The position numbers and the translations under genes are program-made. Below, piece by piece: positions 18,740 through 27,023 of a DNA stretch of 60,887 bases. The notes beneath the pieces were generated by a model that ran no database searches, was not told the origin of the DNA, and saw only the letters and a program-made list of their open reading frames with translations. Position 1 is the stretch's first letter. Each line of letters starts with the position of its first letter. The stretch is from Pseudoalteromonas sp. MMG007 (GTDB lineage: Bacteria > Pseudomonadota > Gammaproteobacteria > Enterobacterales > Alteromonadaceae), in NCBI RefSeq assembly GCF_018100985.1, contig NZ_JAGJEI010000020.1, positions 1 to 60,887 on the forward strand. Reading direction: 5' to 3'.

Positions 18740-18978
18740 AGGCGGTTAATTTCTTCTTTAGTGGTGTAGCTTGAGTCTGTCACTATGGCCTCAAGCGTTT
18801 GCACACGCTCTTTTAAAGCAACCACTTGTGCGCTTACTTCGGCAAGCTGTTTGTTTGCGTCTTGATTGTTATTTTGCATTTTATGCTTAAATTCTAAATG
18901 TTTTTTATACATATCGTAAATAACCCCAGAGCCAACCGAAATAAGCACAATAAGTACTATCATTGTAGTGCCTGACAT
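18736..18978 (-). CDS. PspB-like small membrane protein
   Basis: An 80-residue protein with one N-terminal membrane helix (about 4-22), a basic patch (KKHLEFKHK) and a C-terminal coiled coil ending LKERVQTLEAIVTD. This layout and the RVQTLEAI stretch resemble PspB of the phage-shock envelope-stress response. No pspA or pspC lies beside it, so a role in that response is only suggested. The ATG at 18978 was chosen because AAGGAAG lies at proper spacing; an in-frame GTG six bases upstream is too close to it. Confidence 0.6.
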   Translation of the reverse strand: MSGTTMIVLIVLISVGSGVIYDMYKKHLEFKHKMQNNNQDANKQLAEVSAQVVALKERVQTLEAIVTDSSYTTKEEINRL

Positions 18979-19322
18979 AACCACTTCCTTTTATATTCAT
19001 CGCTTTATTTGTGTCAAAGTATAACCGCATTTTAGAGTGGTTAAACCTGACAATTGTAACTTTATTTGTCTGAGCGTATCACTACATGTTCATCATTTAT
19101 ACACTTAAGGTGTTGTTAAATGGTCACAGAGTCACCATTAAAGTAATTAACTCGAACGGTGAATAATAAATCTATTTCTAGCAGCTATTTTGAGCGTTAA
19201 TTGCATTGAGTTTACTTGCAGCAGGCTAGTTATTGACGCGTCGATTCGCCTTGTTTTCACTGAAAACCTCTTAACCAGCGTTAAGGTTAATTACATTTTT
19301 ATAAATAATACAGTGAGTTGCT
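18979..19322. other. Intergenic region between divergent genes
   Basis: No gene is visible. The region must hold the promoters of the PspB-like gene (minus) and the isoprenylcysteine methyltransferase-like gene (plus). On the minus strand TTGACA and TATAAA stand 16 bp apart right before the PspB-like start, but the -10 box abuts the ribosome binding site, so I do not call it. CTTAACCAGCGTTAAG near 19269-19284 is a short inverted repeat. Confidence 0.4.
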
Positions 19323-19772
19323 ATGTTAAATAATAAAATCCCTCCGGTTATTGTTGTGCTATTTTTTGCAGGCATTATGGCGTTAATTGCGCACTATAGT
19401 GTTATTGATTTTACTGCGTTTATTACCTATTTAGCAGCAAGTCTGGTAATCATTGGCTGTGTTTTTTGTATTGCAGGGGTGGTGAGTATTAAACTTGCGC
19501 GCACTACGGTAAATCCCAATAAGCCTGAACAAGCATCAAAACTCGTGACCAGTGGTATTTATAAAATTTCACGCAACCCTATGTATGTTGGCTTTGCGTT
19601 TATTTTAGCAGGGTGGGGTATATGGCTGAGTTCGCTGTGGGCGCTTTTATGTATTATTGGCTTTGTTGTGTATTTAACGCTTTTTCAAATAATTCCCGAG
19701 GAGCGAGCGCTTACTAAATTATTTGGTGAAGAATTTACTGAATATAAAAACAAGGTTAAACGTTGGCTTTAA
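19323..19772 (+). CDS. Isoprenylcysteine carboxyl methyltransferase-family membrane protein
   Basis: A 149-residue membrane protein with about four hydrophobic segments. The C-terminal signature SGIYKISRNPMYVGF followed by EERALTKLFGEEFTEYKNKVKRWL is that of the ICMT/PEMT-type membrane methyltransferases. In bacteria such proteins methylate small lipids or unknown substrates; the substrate here is unknown. It stands alone, with a terminator directly after it. Confidence 0.85.
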   Translation: MLNNKIPPVIVVLFFAGIMALIAHYSVIDFTAFITYLAASLVIIGCVFCIAGVVSIKLARTTVNPNKPEQASKLVTSGIYKISRNPMYVGFAFILAGWGIWLSSLWALLCIIGFVVYLTLFQIIPEERALTKLFGEEFTEYKNKVKRWL

Positions 19773-19787
19773 CTTTTAAGCAATAAC

Positions 19788-19818
19788 AAAAAAGGCTATC
19801 GAGATGATAGCCTTTTTT
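19788..19818. terminator. Bidirectional Rho-independent terminator
   Basis: AAAAAAGGCTATC and GATAGCCTTTTTT form a perfect 13-bp stem with loop GAGAT. T-tracts exist on both strands, and the site lies between the convergent methyltransferase-like gene and queC. Confidence 0.92.
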
Positions 19819-19849
19819 CGTTTAGCGCTAAAGTGTTAATAAATTAGCG

Positions 19850-20506
19850 TTATTCGTATTCAAGTGGGTCGGTAACGTTATTCAGTTTAAAAGCTTCTAA
19901 ACGTTCTTGGCAAGCGCCACATTTACCACAGGCTTTTTCACGGCCGTTGTAACATGTCCATGTTTGGCTGTAGTCTAAGCCCATTTTTATACCGTCAGTT
20001 AAAATATCAATTTTGGTATTATTTAAGTACGGGCTAAAAATTTCCACTGCGTCGTAATTTGCAATACGACATACATCATCCATTTTTTGCACAAATTCAG
20101 GACGGCAATCGGGGTAAATAGCATGATCGCCAGAGTGAGCACCATAATAAACCTGACTTGCTTTAAGTGATACCGCGTAACCAACTGCAAGCGAGAGCAA
20201 AATCATATTACGATTTGGCACAATCGTGCTCTTCATACTCTCTTCTTCGTAATGGCCTTCAGGGACTTCAATATCGTCCGTAAGTGATGAGCCACCGATA
20301 AGTTGGTTAATTGCCGAAATATCCACAATTTTATGCGGAACGTTAAGCTTTTCACATACTTGTGCAGCCACTTTAAGCTCTTTTACATGACGCTGACCAT
20401 AGTCAAATGAGAGGGCATATACATCATGGCCTTGTTGCAGGGCTTTATTTAATACGGTAAATGAGTCCATACCGCCGGAATAAATAACAACTACTTTTTG
20501 CGTCAT
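19850..20506 (-). CDS. queC: 7-cyano-7-deazaguanine synthase
   Basis: A 218-residue ATP-dependent enzyme that converts carboxy-deazaguanine to preQ0 in queuosine synthesis. The N-terminal PP-loop [10 protein letters not shown] binds ATP. The C-terminus has the zinc-binding cysteines in [22 protein letters not shown]. Length and motifs are typical. It is divergent from queE, and the two share a 132-bp intergenic region, a common arrangement. I see no certain preQ1 riboswitch there. Confidence 0.96.
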   Translation of the reverse strand: MTQKVVVIYSGGMDSFTVLNKALQQGHDVYALSFDYGQRHVKELKVAAQVCEKLNVPHKIVDISAINQLIGGSSLTDDIEVPEGHYEEESMKSTIVPNRNMILLSLAVGYAVSLKASQVYYGAHSGDHAIYPDCRPEFVQKMDDVCRIANYDAVEIFSPYLNNTKIDILTDGIKMGLDYSQTWTCYNGREKACGKCGACQERLEAFKLNNVTDPLEYE

Positions 20507-20638
20507 ATCTGTTTTGCTCTTAGTTTTAATAGAGGTTTATATCAGGGCGCGATATACTACACGGCCGCAGCTTAAATAACAATTTTTGCACAGCGCTTTT
20601 TCGTCTTTAATAGTAGCAATTTGGCTACTAGGTAGTAA

Positions 20639-21316
20639 GTGAGATCTCTTTTGTACAAAATTAATGAAGTGTTTGAAACCATTCAAGGTGAAGCAAGTTT
20701 TACTGGCACACCCTCAATATTTTTACGTTTGCAAGGCTGCCCTGTAGGTTGCTCGTGGTGTGATACCAAACAAACGTGGGATGTTGATAATGTATATAAA
20801 GTATCGCTGGATGAAACCGTAGAGAAAAAAGCCGACTCAGATCATTGGGCTAACGCCAGTGCAGAGCAAATTTTAGCGTTGTTTCAATCACGTGGTTATA
20901 CCGCAAAACACGTAGTTATTACTGGCGGCGAGCCATGTATGTTCGACTTAAATCCAGTATGTAACTTATTACACGAACACGGTTTTAGCACACAAATAGA
21001 AACCAGCGGCACGTTTGAAATACTCGCCCCAGAGCAAACCTGGGTCACGGTATCACCAAAAATCAATATGCGCGGCGGTTATGAAGTACTTACCAGCGCA
21101 ATGAAACGTGCAGACGAGATAAAACACCCCGTTGCTATGCAAAAGCACGTAGAAGAGCTAGAAGCGTTATTTGCTAAAACAGGTGTTAATCCAAAGCTTG
21201 TTTACTTACAGCCAATTAGCCAAAAAGTATCAGCAACTAAACTCGCAATCGACACCTGTATTGCCAAAAACTGGCGCTTATCAATACAAGTACATAAATA
21301 TTTAGGAATTAGTTAA
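20639..21316 (+). CDS. queE: 7-carboxy-7-deazaguanine synthase
   Basis: A radical-SAM enzyme of about 221-225 residues that makes 7-carboxy-7-deazaguanine. The iron-sulfur cluster motif is CPVGCSWCDT (C-X3-C-X2-C), followed by VVITGGEPCMFDL and SPKINMRGGYEVL, which closely follow the E. coli enzyme. The start is uncertain: GTG at 20639 or TTG at 20651; the latter gives MYKINEVFETIQGE and aligns best with known QueE, but neither has a good ribosome binding site. Confidence 0.93.
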   Translation: MRSLLYKINEVFETIQGEASFTGTPSIFLRLQGCPVGCSWCDTKQTWDVDNVYKVSLDETVEKKADSDHWANASAEQILALFQSRGYTAKHVVITGGEPCMFDLNPVCNLLHEHGFSTQIETSGTFEILAPEQTWVTVSPKINMRGGYEVLTSAMKRADEIKHPVAMQKHVEELEALFAKTGVNPKLVYLQPISQKVSATKLAIDTCIAKNWRLSIQVHKYLGIS

Positions 21317-21365
21317 AGCGCAAGAGCAGCTGTAAGTGAATAGCGATAAGCTGCTCGGCGTTAAT

Positions 21366-21406
21366 TCGAAGGTTGGGTTGAGTGAAACGAAACCCAACGA
21401 ACTTCC
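21366..21406. repeat. REP-like palindrome, type 1
   Basis: GTTGGGTT (21372-21379) pairs with AACCCAAC (21391-21398) across GAGTGAAACGA, flanked by further partial symmetry. Palindromes of this GGGTTGAGTGAAACGAAACCC type are commonly dispersed between genes in marine gammaproteobacteria. Confidence 0.6.
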
Positions 21407-21445
21407 AAAACCCACACCCCCAATAATCCCGTATTTTTTGAAAAC

Positions 21446-21475
21446 GTAGGTCGGATAAGCGAAGCGCCATCCGAC
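21446..21475. repeat. REP-like palindrome, type 2
   Basis: GTCGGAT (21450-21456) pairs with ATCCGAC (21469-21475), with inner GCG/CGC pairing. The GTAGGTCGGATAAGCGAAGCGC pattern resembles REP/BIME hairpins of enterobacteria. It lies 40 bp from the type 1 palindrome and next to the accessory stretch. Confidence 0.65.
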
Positions 21476-21522
21476 GCAGTAATATATTTGAGTTTCGGTG
21501 AATATAAACAGCTAACTAATTA

Positions 21523-21564
21523 TGATGTATGAAGTCAAGATTTGACCCCTCTGGCTTTTAAAAG
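21523..21564 (-). repeat. 40-bp element, copy 1 (inverted)
   Basis: On the minus strand this reads AAAAGCCAGAGGGGTCAAAT and then CTTGACTTCATACATCA. The same element recurs at 22993 and 26029 on the plus strand. Copies 1 and 2 face each other and enclose the 290-residue gene and broken HlyD gene. Confidence 0.8.
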
Positions 21565-21568
21565 AAAG

Positions 21569-22441
21569 CTAAGGGTTTGTCATTGTTCTTACCTCTGAGC
21601 GTGTAGGTGCCCCTAATGCTTCAAAGTTTTCTACCTTAACGTCAGAACCAAAAATATTTGTAAGCATTCCTTTATAATCAGCGGAGGTATGTTCAAAGTT
21701 TAGGGAGTATAAGGGCTTTAATTGATCTCTACTAATATTTCGCTCATCAGCCACTTTCAATAATCTTTGACCTATGTCCAAGAAACCTGACTCATCCATA
21801 CTTCCCACAACATCATCCCCAATTTTAAAAACGGAAGTTTGAGGGGCTTCTTCAAAGAACAACTTACGACGGATGAAATTATCTATACTCTGCTGTTCTG
21901 ATGCTTGAGCATCCTTAAGAGTATTAATTTCGTTAGATACAAAAGATTTATAAGATTTATTATTGTATAGCTCAAAAACTTCTGCATTCGTAGGCCCTTT
22001 TCCTAGTGAAAATACTTCAACACTACCATTACTAGGATACTTTTCCTCAACTAAACGCTTTAAGGATTGTGGATCGCCTTTAGACTCTGAGAGGATAGTT
22101 TCTACCCCGCTCCTTCCAGAAAATGAGCCATCGTGATTTAAGTAACCCATAACTTGGCCATCTACTTCTACTATCGCAGCGACATCCGCGTTACTCCCTT
22201 TTTCTTTGTAGAACTTTTCAAGGTTTTCTATGGAGTTACTTAAAGCTCGAAAGTCAGTTTTAGAGATTAATTCTTCACTGCTAGATGATTTATGAATATT
22301 TTGCTCTGTAATTTTATAAATAATGTTTGTTGAGTTTTTTAAATTTGGGTCGTTAGATTCATTCTTATTTAGGGTAGTTCCTTCACTTTTTTGAGGAATA
22401 TATTGGTTGAAAGCACTGTTATTAGGGGAAGTGATTTGCAT
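21569..22441 (-). CDS. Hypothetical protein, 290 residues
   Basis: I do not recognise a family. The protein is hydrophilic with no signal peptide or membrane segment, and its first about 60 residues are rich in Ser, Asn and Lys and look disordered. Two similar segments, VVEVDGQVMGYLNHDGSF-type (about 95-110) and FKIGDDVVGSMDESGFL (about 207-223), suggest an internal repeat of a small beta unit. AAGGAT lies upstream of the ATG. Downstream of its start, on the same strand and transcribed before it, is a broken HlyD gene, so it may be a leftover cargo or substrate of a type I secretion locus. It is bounded by two inverted copies of the 40-bp element, which suggests acquisition by transfer. Confidence 0.55.
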   Translation of the reverse strand: MQITSPNNSAFNQYIPQKSEGTTLNKNESNDPNLKNSTNIIYKITEQNIHKSSSSEELISKTDFRALSNSIENLEKFYKEKGSNADVAAIVEVDGQVMGYLNHDGSFSGRSGVETILSESKGDPQSLKRLVEEKYPSNGSVEVFSLGKGPTNAEVFELYNNKSYKSFVSNEINTLKDAQASEQQSIDNFIRRKLFFEEAPQTSVFKIGDDVVGSMDESGFLDIGQRLLKVADERNISRDQLKPLYSLNFEHTSADYKGMLTNIFGSDVKVENFEALGAPTRSEVRTMTNP

Positions 22442-22604
22442 AGTCTTATCCTTTAATGTATGTCCACTTAAAGCCTATTAGAGGTGCGATGAGTAGCTTA
22501 CTAATAGCTTAATTAAATTTAGCAAAAAGTGGGCCAAACAGGAGAAATTCACATTATTCAAATGGTTGAGTTATAAATTCACATGTTTAACATAGTAGCT
22601 TTAA

Positions 22605-22990
22605 TTAGAGTAGAGAAATAAAATTTCCTAAATTAGCGGCAAGATTTAACCGCTTTAGAGAAAGGCATGAGCTATTGCTCAACCATTGATCTAGCGAACA
22701 TTTTTTCATAGGCTGTAGTAAATAAGCCATTAAGGTTTGCGTTCCTGTTTTAATATGAACCTCGGCAGGCATACCTGGAAGTAGCTTAAGACCATTTTTC
22801 GTTAATAAATGTTGGCTTTCTGGTTTTACTGATATTCTGACTAAATAGTATTGCCGCTCAGCTCTCTCATTTTCAAGTCTATCTGCAGAAATGTTTTCAA
22901 CTGTACCATCAATTATTAATTTATCTGCATTTTTAAATGTACTAAACCTTAAGTCGACGTGCTGCCCTAATGACAAACGGCTGATCTCAA
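22605..22990 (-). pseudogene. Truncated and frameshifted HlyD-family membrane fusion protein
   Basis: The readable frame (TTG at 22976, SLGQHVDLRFSTF...) is the C-terminal third of a type I secretion adaptor: NISADRLENE followed by YYLVRISV and LLPGMPAEVHIKTG are the conserved end of HlyD proteins. The 5' part is missing; in-frame similarity stops at the 40-bp element, where a TAG occurs. The 3' end is also damaged: after YLLQPMKK the frame goes off, but adding one A to the six-A run at 22702-22707 restores MKKMFARSMVEQ and a stop at 22672, the expected family ending. So the gene has both a 5' deletion and a one-base deletion and is certainly non-functional. Confidence 0.85.
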
Positions 22991-22992
22991 GA

Positions 22993-23030
22993 AACTAAAG
23001 GGGTCAAATCTTGACTCCATACATCAAAAT
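22993..23030 (+). repeat. 40-bp element, copy 2
   Basis: Reads AAACTAAAGGGGTCAAATC and then TTGACTCCATACATCAAAAT. It marks the exact left limit of similarity of the HlyD pseudogene (on its 5' side). From here rightward the sequence is homologous to the segment starting at copy 3 through the bcp tail. Confidence 0.85.
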
Positions 23031-23096
23031 CATTGCCTACCTACTTATCCCTCAATCATGCTTTCACTTAACCAAAATATTTAATAACTAGCATAA

Positions 23097-23124
23097 AAAA
23101 GCGTTGCTCTTGAGCAACGCTTTT
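23097..23124 (-). terminator. Terminator of bcp pseudogene (copy A)
   Basis: AAAAGCGTTGCTCTTGAGCAACGCTTTT is a perfect hairpin of at least 12 bp, written here in two arms: AAAAGCGTTGCT and AGCAACGCTTTT around CTTG. A T-tract follows on the minus strand. It is nearly identical to the terminator of the intact bcp at 26935. Confidence 0.85.
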
Positions 23125-23169
23125 CTGTATTTGTCTAATAGCTGGTAGCTAATTTACCCAACCACAAGC

Positions 23170-23654
23170 TTATTCAGCAGCTAAATAATCCAACACCACT
23201 TGATGATGATCTTTGGTTTTAAACTTATCAAATAGGTGTTTAATTTTACCGTCTTGGCCTACTAAAAATGTAAGGCGGTGAATACCATCGTATTCTTTAC
23301 CCATAAACTTTTTGTAGCCCCATACGCCAAATGCTTCTGCAATGGCGTGATCTTCATCGGCTAGTAAATCAAAGTTAAGCTCTTTTTTAGTTTCAAAGTT
23401 TTTAAGGCGCTTAATTGGATCTGGGCTAATACCTACAACCCGGGTGTTAAATTTAGCAAGCTGTGCTTGCTCATCGCGTAGGTTTTCGGCTTGTACAGTA
23501 CAACCCGGTGTTGACGCTTTAGGGTAAAAGTACACAAGCACTTGTTGCTCTTTTAACAGCTCACTTAATGTTACTGTTTCGTCGTTTTGGATTTGTAGGC
23601 TAAAGCAAGTGCAGTATCGCCAGCTTGTGTGGTGAATAGGGCCAGGTTTTGCAT
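23170..23654 (-). pseudogene. bcp pseudogene, copy A (frameshifted)
   Basis: A near-complete second copy of the peroxiredoxin gene at 27024. From residue about 40 on (LVYFYPKASTPGCTVQ) it is almost identical to the intact protein, including the peroxidatic Cys in PGCT. The 5' end is broken: after an ATG at 23654-23652 (MQNLALFTTQAGDTALA) one T is missing from a four-T run (plus-strand positions 23602-23604 hold three A), so the frame ends at TAG/TAA shortly after. An internal GTG start at 23541 could only make a fragment without the N-terminal strand. It is best seen as a decayed duplicate. Confidence 0.85.
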
Positions 23655-23672
23655 TTTGTCTTTATGTAATTA

Positions 23673-23705
23673 GTTGGCAAAAAATAATACCTGACCCCGA
23701 TAGTT
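23673..23705. repeat. Second short element with GGGGTCA core
   Basis: On the minus strand this reads ATCGGGGTCAGGTATTATTT followed by TTTGCCAA. It borders the start of the bcp pseudogene. The core GGGGTCA is shared with the 40-bp element; similar short sequences are common between genes in this group. Its mobility is unproven. Confidence 0.4.
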
Positions 23706-23758
23706 CCTCGTGAGATTAAATTTGTTTATAAGTAAGAATGGATGTCCAAGTTGTTATG

Positions 23759-25657
23759 TTATTCAACAATAACTAATGAGGCTCCTTCTGGCCTTATATA
23801 TTCTTCAAACTCTGGCGCTGGTTCCATCAATAACCGGGCATTAATCACTTTCATTATAGCCATTTCATCTTCCATCAAGTATCCAGGATTCGGCTTAACT
23901 GCATATGCTGTTGTCGTAGCAAAGGTAATTGAGGCATCAGTATCGGTAATACTTTTTACAAAACGATAAGCTTGTTCAACATCAAATACTAAAGGTAGTG
24001 TAGGTACGTGCCATCTTTCTCTGACTGGAAACCAAGCGTGTTTGAGAACTTTTTTACCACTATAACTTGTCCAAGGTTTGTTAATCATATCTGGTAATGT
24101 GTATTCTTCGTATGCCCATGAATTAACCGGCGCGCCTGTAGCAATAGGAGTAACATGTCCGTGGGTAAAGTCTTGATATGTATTTAAGGGCTCATGCAAA
24201 ATAACTTTATATTCTGTATCATTATTGTCATCGAGTCCGTCAGAATCCACCAAAATCGGACTACCATTTTGTTTAAAATAGTTTTTTCCTTGGTTGGCCG
24301 TTACAATAGAGCTGGGATCAGTCCTTTTAATCATATTAATGAAATCTTGTAGTTTTCCATCGTCGTTAATATTTGAGGTTGTATCTAACCAGTAACCATC
24401 TGCTAGATCTTTAAAACGTTCAACAAATCCTTGTATAAGATTTTCATAAGCCAAATATTCATTGCCAGCGAACTCAGTTGTATAATATGACTGCCATGCT
24501 GCTTTAACTTCATCACTTGCATTACCAACATAGTTTGTTGATATATATAGAATTACTTTTTTATCTGCATTTTTAAATGTCTGTAATACGTCGAGAATAA
24601 TCTGTTCATTTTGGAGAGTAGGTACTAAGGTTTCATGAATTTCATTTGCAATATCCACATTACTATTTTGTCTTAACGTAAAATAATGAGAATGGGCAAA
24701 ATACGATAAATTTGAAATGATATGCCCGACTGTCGGTAATTCATCCACAATTTCTTGCGCGCCAGCTCTGTAGTTATAATTATTAGCCACTTCACTATCA
24801 AGTCTCTCACCACCAAACACTGGATACGTTATTCCCCAAGATCCAGCCAACCATTGTGTACTATTCATTGATGGCACATTGGGATTTTCAATAGAGAAAG
24901 AGAACTGAATGTCACTTATTCCCCATACGCGCCCTGCATATCTATCACCCGCACCAGTAATAGTAAAACTATCTACAGCGTCAAGTGTAAATGTTTGGGA
25001 ACCATCAAAAGTGCCAGAATCTAGCTCGGTTCCAAATCCTCTAATATGGTTATGACCATAACCGGCGTTAGTTTCCATCACATTAATCTTTGAAAAGCCG
25101 TTAAATAACACTCGGTAATCGCTAAGTGATACGTCAATGTTTTCTACGCTATAGCGCAAACTCTGCCCTTCACTAATCCCATCACCACTGTCACCATCAA
25201 TATCCCAAACACTTTTATCTGCATCAGCCCAATAACTAACGGTTGATGAACTTCCTAATGCAGTGACTGATGATTCACCTGTTGATTCACTATAAATGAA
25301 TGTAGAGCCCGAAAAAGCTTCAACTCTGACATCGAAGGTTAAGGTATCTTTGTCTCCATCATGATTAAAATCGTTACCGCGCCAGCTAATATTATATATA
25401 AGATTTTTGCCATCACTTGACTGTGAGCAACTAAGCTCACTTGAAACCAGTGTATTAACCTCAAACCCGTCATCAATACTCAGCGCTTGTTCTGACAAGG
25501 ATTCAATGCAGGCTTGCGCACTCAAGGTGAATCTAGGTTCACTGAGATAACCTTGAGTATCAGGGCCAACAGTTTCTGCTACAGAACTCCCCGCATGACA
25601 ACAAAGAATAAATAAAAACAGTAATAATGGTAATTTAGTTAAAGGGCTCGAAGTCAC
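23759..25657 (-). CDS. Secreted protein with glycoside-hydrolase-like barrel
   Basis: About 632 residues with a signal peptide (hydrophobic run LLLFLFILCCHAGSSVA, cleavage near residue 27). Residues about 30-245 look like a beta-rich, Asp/Ser-rich domain of unknown type. The remainder, from WLAGSWGITYPVFGGERLD onward, has alternating strand/helix pattern with KVILYIST, LADGYWLDTTSN and ITFATTTAYAV, resembling the TIM-barrel of fucosidase-like (GH29-type) proteins; the Asp in GYWLD would be in the expected catalytic-strand position. That assignment is by recollection of similar sequences and is moderate. I place the start at GTG 25657 with AAGGAA 7 nt upstream, in preference to TTG 25675. It lies alone between bcp copies A and B. 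Confidence 0.6.
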   Translation of the reverse strand: MTSSPLTKLPLLLFLFILCCHAGSSVAETVGPDTQGYLSEPRFTLSAQACIESLSEQALSIDDGFEVNTLVSSELSCSQSSDGKNLIYNISWRGNDFNHDGDKDTLTFDVRVEAFSGSTFIYSESTGESSVTALGSSSTVSYWADADKSVWDIDGDSGDGISEGQSLRYSVENIDVSLSDYRVLFNGFSKINVMETNAGYGHNHIRGFGTELDSGTFDGSQTFTLDAVDSFTITGAGDRYAGRVWGISDIQFSFSIENPNVPSMNSTQWLAGSWGITYPVFGGERLDSEVANNYNYRAGAQEIVDELPTVGHIISNLSYFAHSHYFTLRQNSNVDIANEIHETLVPTLQNEQIILDVLQTFKNADKKVILYISTNYVGNASDEVKAAWQSYYTTEFAGNEYLAYENLIQGFVERFKDLADGYWLDTTSNINDDGKLQDFINMIKRTDPSSIVTANQGKNYFKQNGSPILVDSDGLDDNNDTEYKVILHEPLNTYQDFTHGHVTPIATGAPVNSWAYEEYTLPDMINKPWTSYSGKKVLKHAWFPVRERWHVPTLPLVFDVEQAYRFVKSITDTDASITFATTTAYAVKPNPGYLMEDEMAIMKVINARLLMEPAPEFEEYIRPEGASLVIVE

Positions 25658-26028
25658 GTTTTGTTTCCTTAACAAGGGTGAAAATATTTTAAAATTTAAA
25701 CATCGTAATAACGCAGCGGCGCTGACTGTGAGATAGTTTTTTGCAAGGTTACTTCGTTGGTTTAATGAGCAAAATGGTCAATATTAAACTCTGAGAACAG
25801 CCTGGCTACATTTGAAGTTAACATTTTCATAACACTACCACTTGCACTTCAAATATGGAACACTGCCGCACATATTAAAATATTCAATATAAACATTTGT
25901 TTAACTGAACTTATTTAAATTGTTTACCATGTAGTTCTGTATAGGAGATATTAGAATTAATTTGTTGGTTCAAATAACGGTATACGGCTCAGCTCCCGAG
26001 GGTATAAAAAGCCAAAGGGTCAAATATT
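25658..26028. other. Gene-free stretch
   Basis: No gene, hairpin or clear promoter was found in these 370 bp. The right end contains GCCAAAGGGTCAAAT (26011-26025), a partial extra copy of the beginning of the 40-bp element just before its full copy 3. Confidence 0.4.
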
Positions 26029-26068
26029 AAAAGCTAAAGGGCCAAATCTTGACTTCATACATCAAATT
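26029..26068 (+). repeat. 40-bp element, copy 3
   Basis: Reads AAAAGCTAAAGGGCCAAATC then TTGACTTCATACATCAAATT, in the same orientation as copy 2. It starts a segment of about 220 bp homologous to 22999-23260. Confidence 0.8.
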
Positions 26069-26255
26069 ATTATTCGCTCATTTACCCCTTGATCATACTT
26101 CGATTTAACCATAGCATTTAATAATCACCATAAAAAACGTTGCCTTAGAATAATACTTTTCTGTATATTTTTAATATTTCAAATGTTATTCAGCCGTTAA
26201 ATAAGTTTAAGGTTATTTAATGGTGATCTTTAGTTTTAAACTTATAACTATAAAA
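26069..26255 (-). pseudogene. bcp tail remnant, copy B
   Basis: This stretch aligns with the region downstream of bcp copy A and the last codons of bcp: a decayed form of the terminator (ATAAAAAACGTTGCC at about 26130), TTATTCAGCCGTTAAATAA, and ATGGTGATCTTTAGTTTTAA matching the 3' end of the intact gene. Similarity ends near 26250. No protein can be made from it. Confidence 0.75.
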
Positions 26256-26278
26256 TTAATACTCACAAGGAAGAACAC

Positions 26279-26800
26279 TTGCATATCCAAATTGCAGAAC
26301 ACATTAAACTGGCTCCTTTAGTGGAAGGCGATGCTGCGGGCATGTTAAAGACTGTTAATTTAAGTCGGGCAAGTTTAGGTGAATTTTTGCCTTGGGTAGA
26401 AGGGGTAAACAATATTGAATCAGCTAAAAAGTACATACTCGACAGAGTAAACAGCGGGCTTAATGGTTCGCGGTGGTTTAAAATTTATTATAAAGATAAT
26501 CTGAGTGGTGTTTTTGCAGTTAAGTTTATTTGTCCTGATTTGAATATAGCGGAACTTGGTTACTGGTTAACTAGTGATGTACAAGGCAATGGTATTATCG
26601 GTCAAGTAATCGCAAGAGTGCCAAGCATACTCAAAAATACAAGCGCTAAAGTCATTGAGTTTAGATGCTTAGAACAAAATGTAGCTAGCATTAAAATTGC
26701 TTTAAAATCAGGTGCAAGTTTAGTTGATACTATTCCAAACTTTGTAGCGGTTGATGATAATACACGACAACAACTTAATATATACCAAGTGGCTTTATAA
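26279..26800 (+). CDS. GNAT acetyltransferase, RimJ/RimL type
   Basis: A 173-residue acetyltransferase. The beginning IKLAPLVEGDAAGMLK and EFLPWV, then AELGYWLTSDVQGNGIIGQV as the acetyl-CoA-binding loop, and FRCLEQNVASIKIALKSGASL are typical of RimL-like ribosomal-protein or antibiotic acetyltransferases. The loop has QGNGI in place of the usual Q-G-x-G-x-A/G, still acceptable. The start is TTG 26279 with AGGAAG 6 nt upstream. It sits between bcp tail copy B and the intact bcp and points toward it; its substrate is unknown. Confidence 0.85.
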   Translation: MHIQIAEHIKLAPLVEGDAAGMLKTVNLSRASLGEFLPWVEGVNNIESAKKYILDRVNSGLNGSRWFKIYYKDNLSGVFAVKFICPDLNIAELGYWLTSDVQGNGIIGQVIARVPSILKNTSAKVIEFRCLEQNVASIKIALKSGASLVDTIPNFVAVDDNTRQQLNIYQVAL

Positions 26801-26934
26801 ATAACCCTGAATACCAGACTCCCCAGTAATAACTTTATCTATTTAATTACTTTTTTATCAATTTTTCCCGCAATTATAACAATTGTTAGTTGGGAGCTTA
26901 TAGCTAGAAATAAAGCGCAAATGTATAGGCATAA

Positions 26935-26962
26935 AAAAGCGTTGCCCTTGAGCAACGCTTTT
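26935..26962 (-). terminator. Terminator of intact bcp
   Basis: AAAAGCGTTGC and GCAACGCTTTT form a perfect stem around CCTTGA, with a T-tract on the minus strand after bcp. It also serves the convergent acetyltransferase gene. Confidence 0.9.
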
Positions 26963-27023
26963 CTGTATTTTTCTGATAGCTGATAGCTAACTTACTCAGC
27001 CACTAGCTTATTCTGCAGCTAAC

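Noticed and set aside
18979..19010. TTGACA/TATAAA pair before the PspB-like gene
   Set aside because: The -10 box touches the ribosome binding site, so transcripts would lack it.
20507..20638. Possible preQ1 riboswitch between queC and queE
   Set aside because: No recognisable aptamer pseudoknot or attenuator hairpin could be drawn.
22920..24578. A shared stretch of about 20 bp between the HlyD pseudogene (near 22920) and the secreted protein gene (near 24560), both encoding FKNADK
   Set aside because: Flanks are unrelated, the shared part is AT-rich and codes for the same common peptide; coincidence is the simplest explanation.
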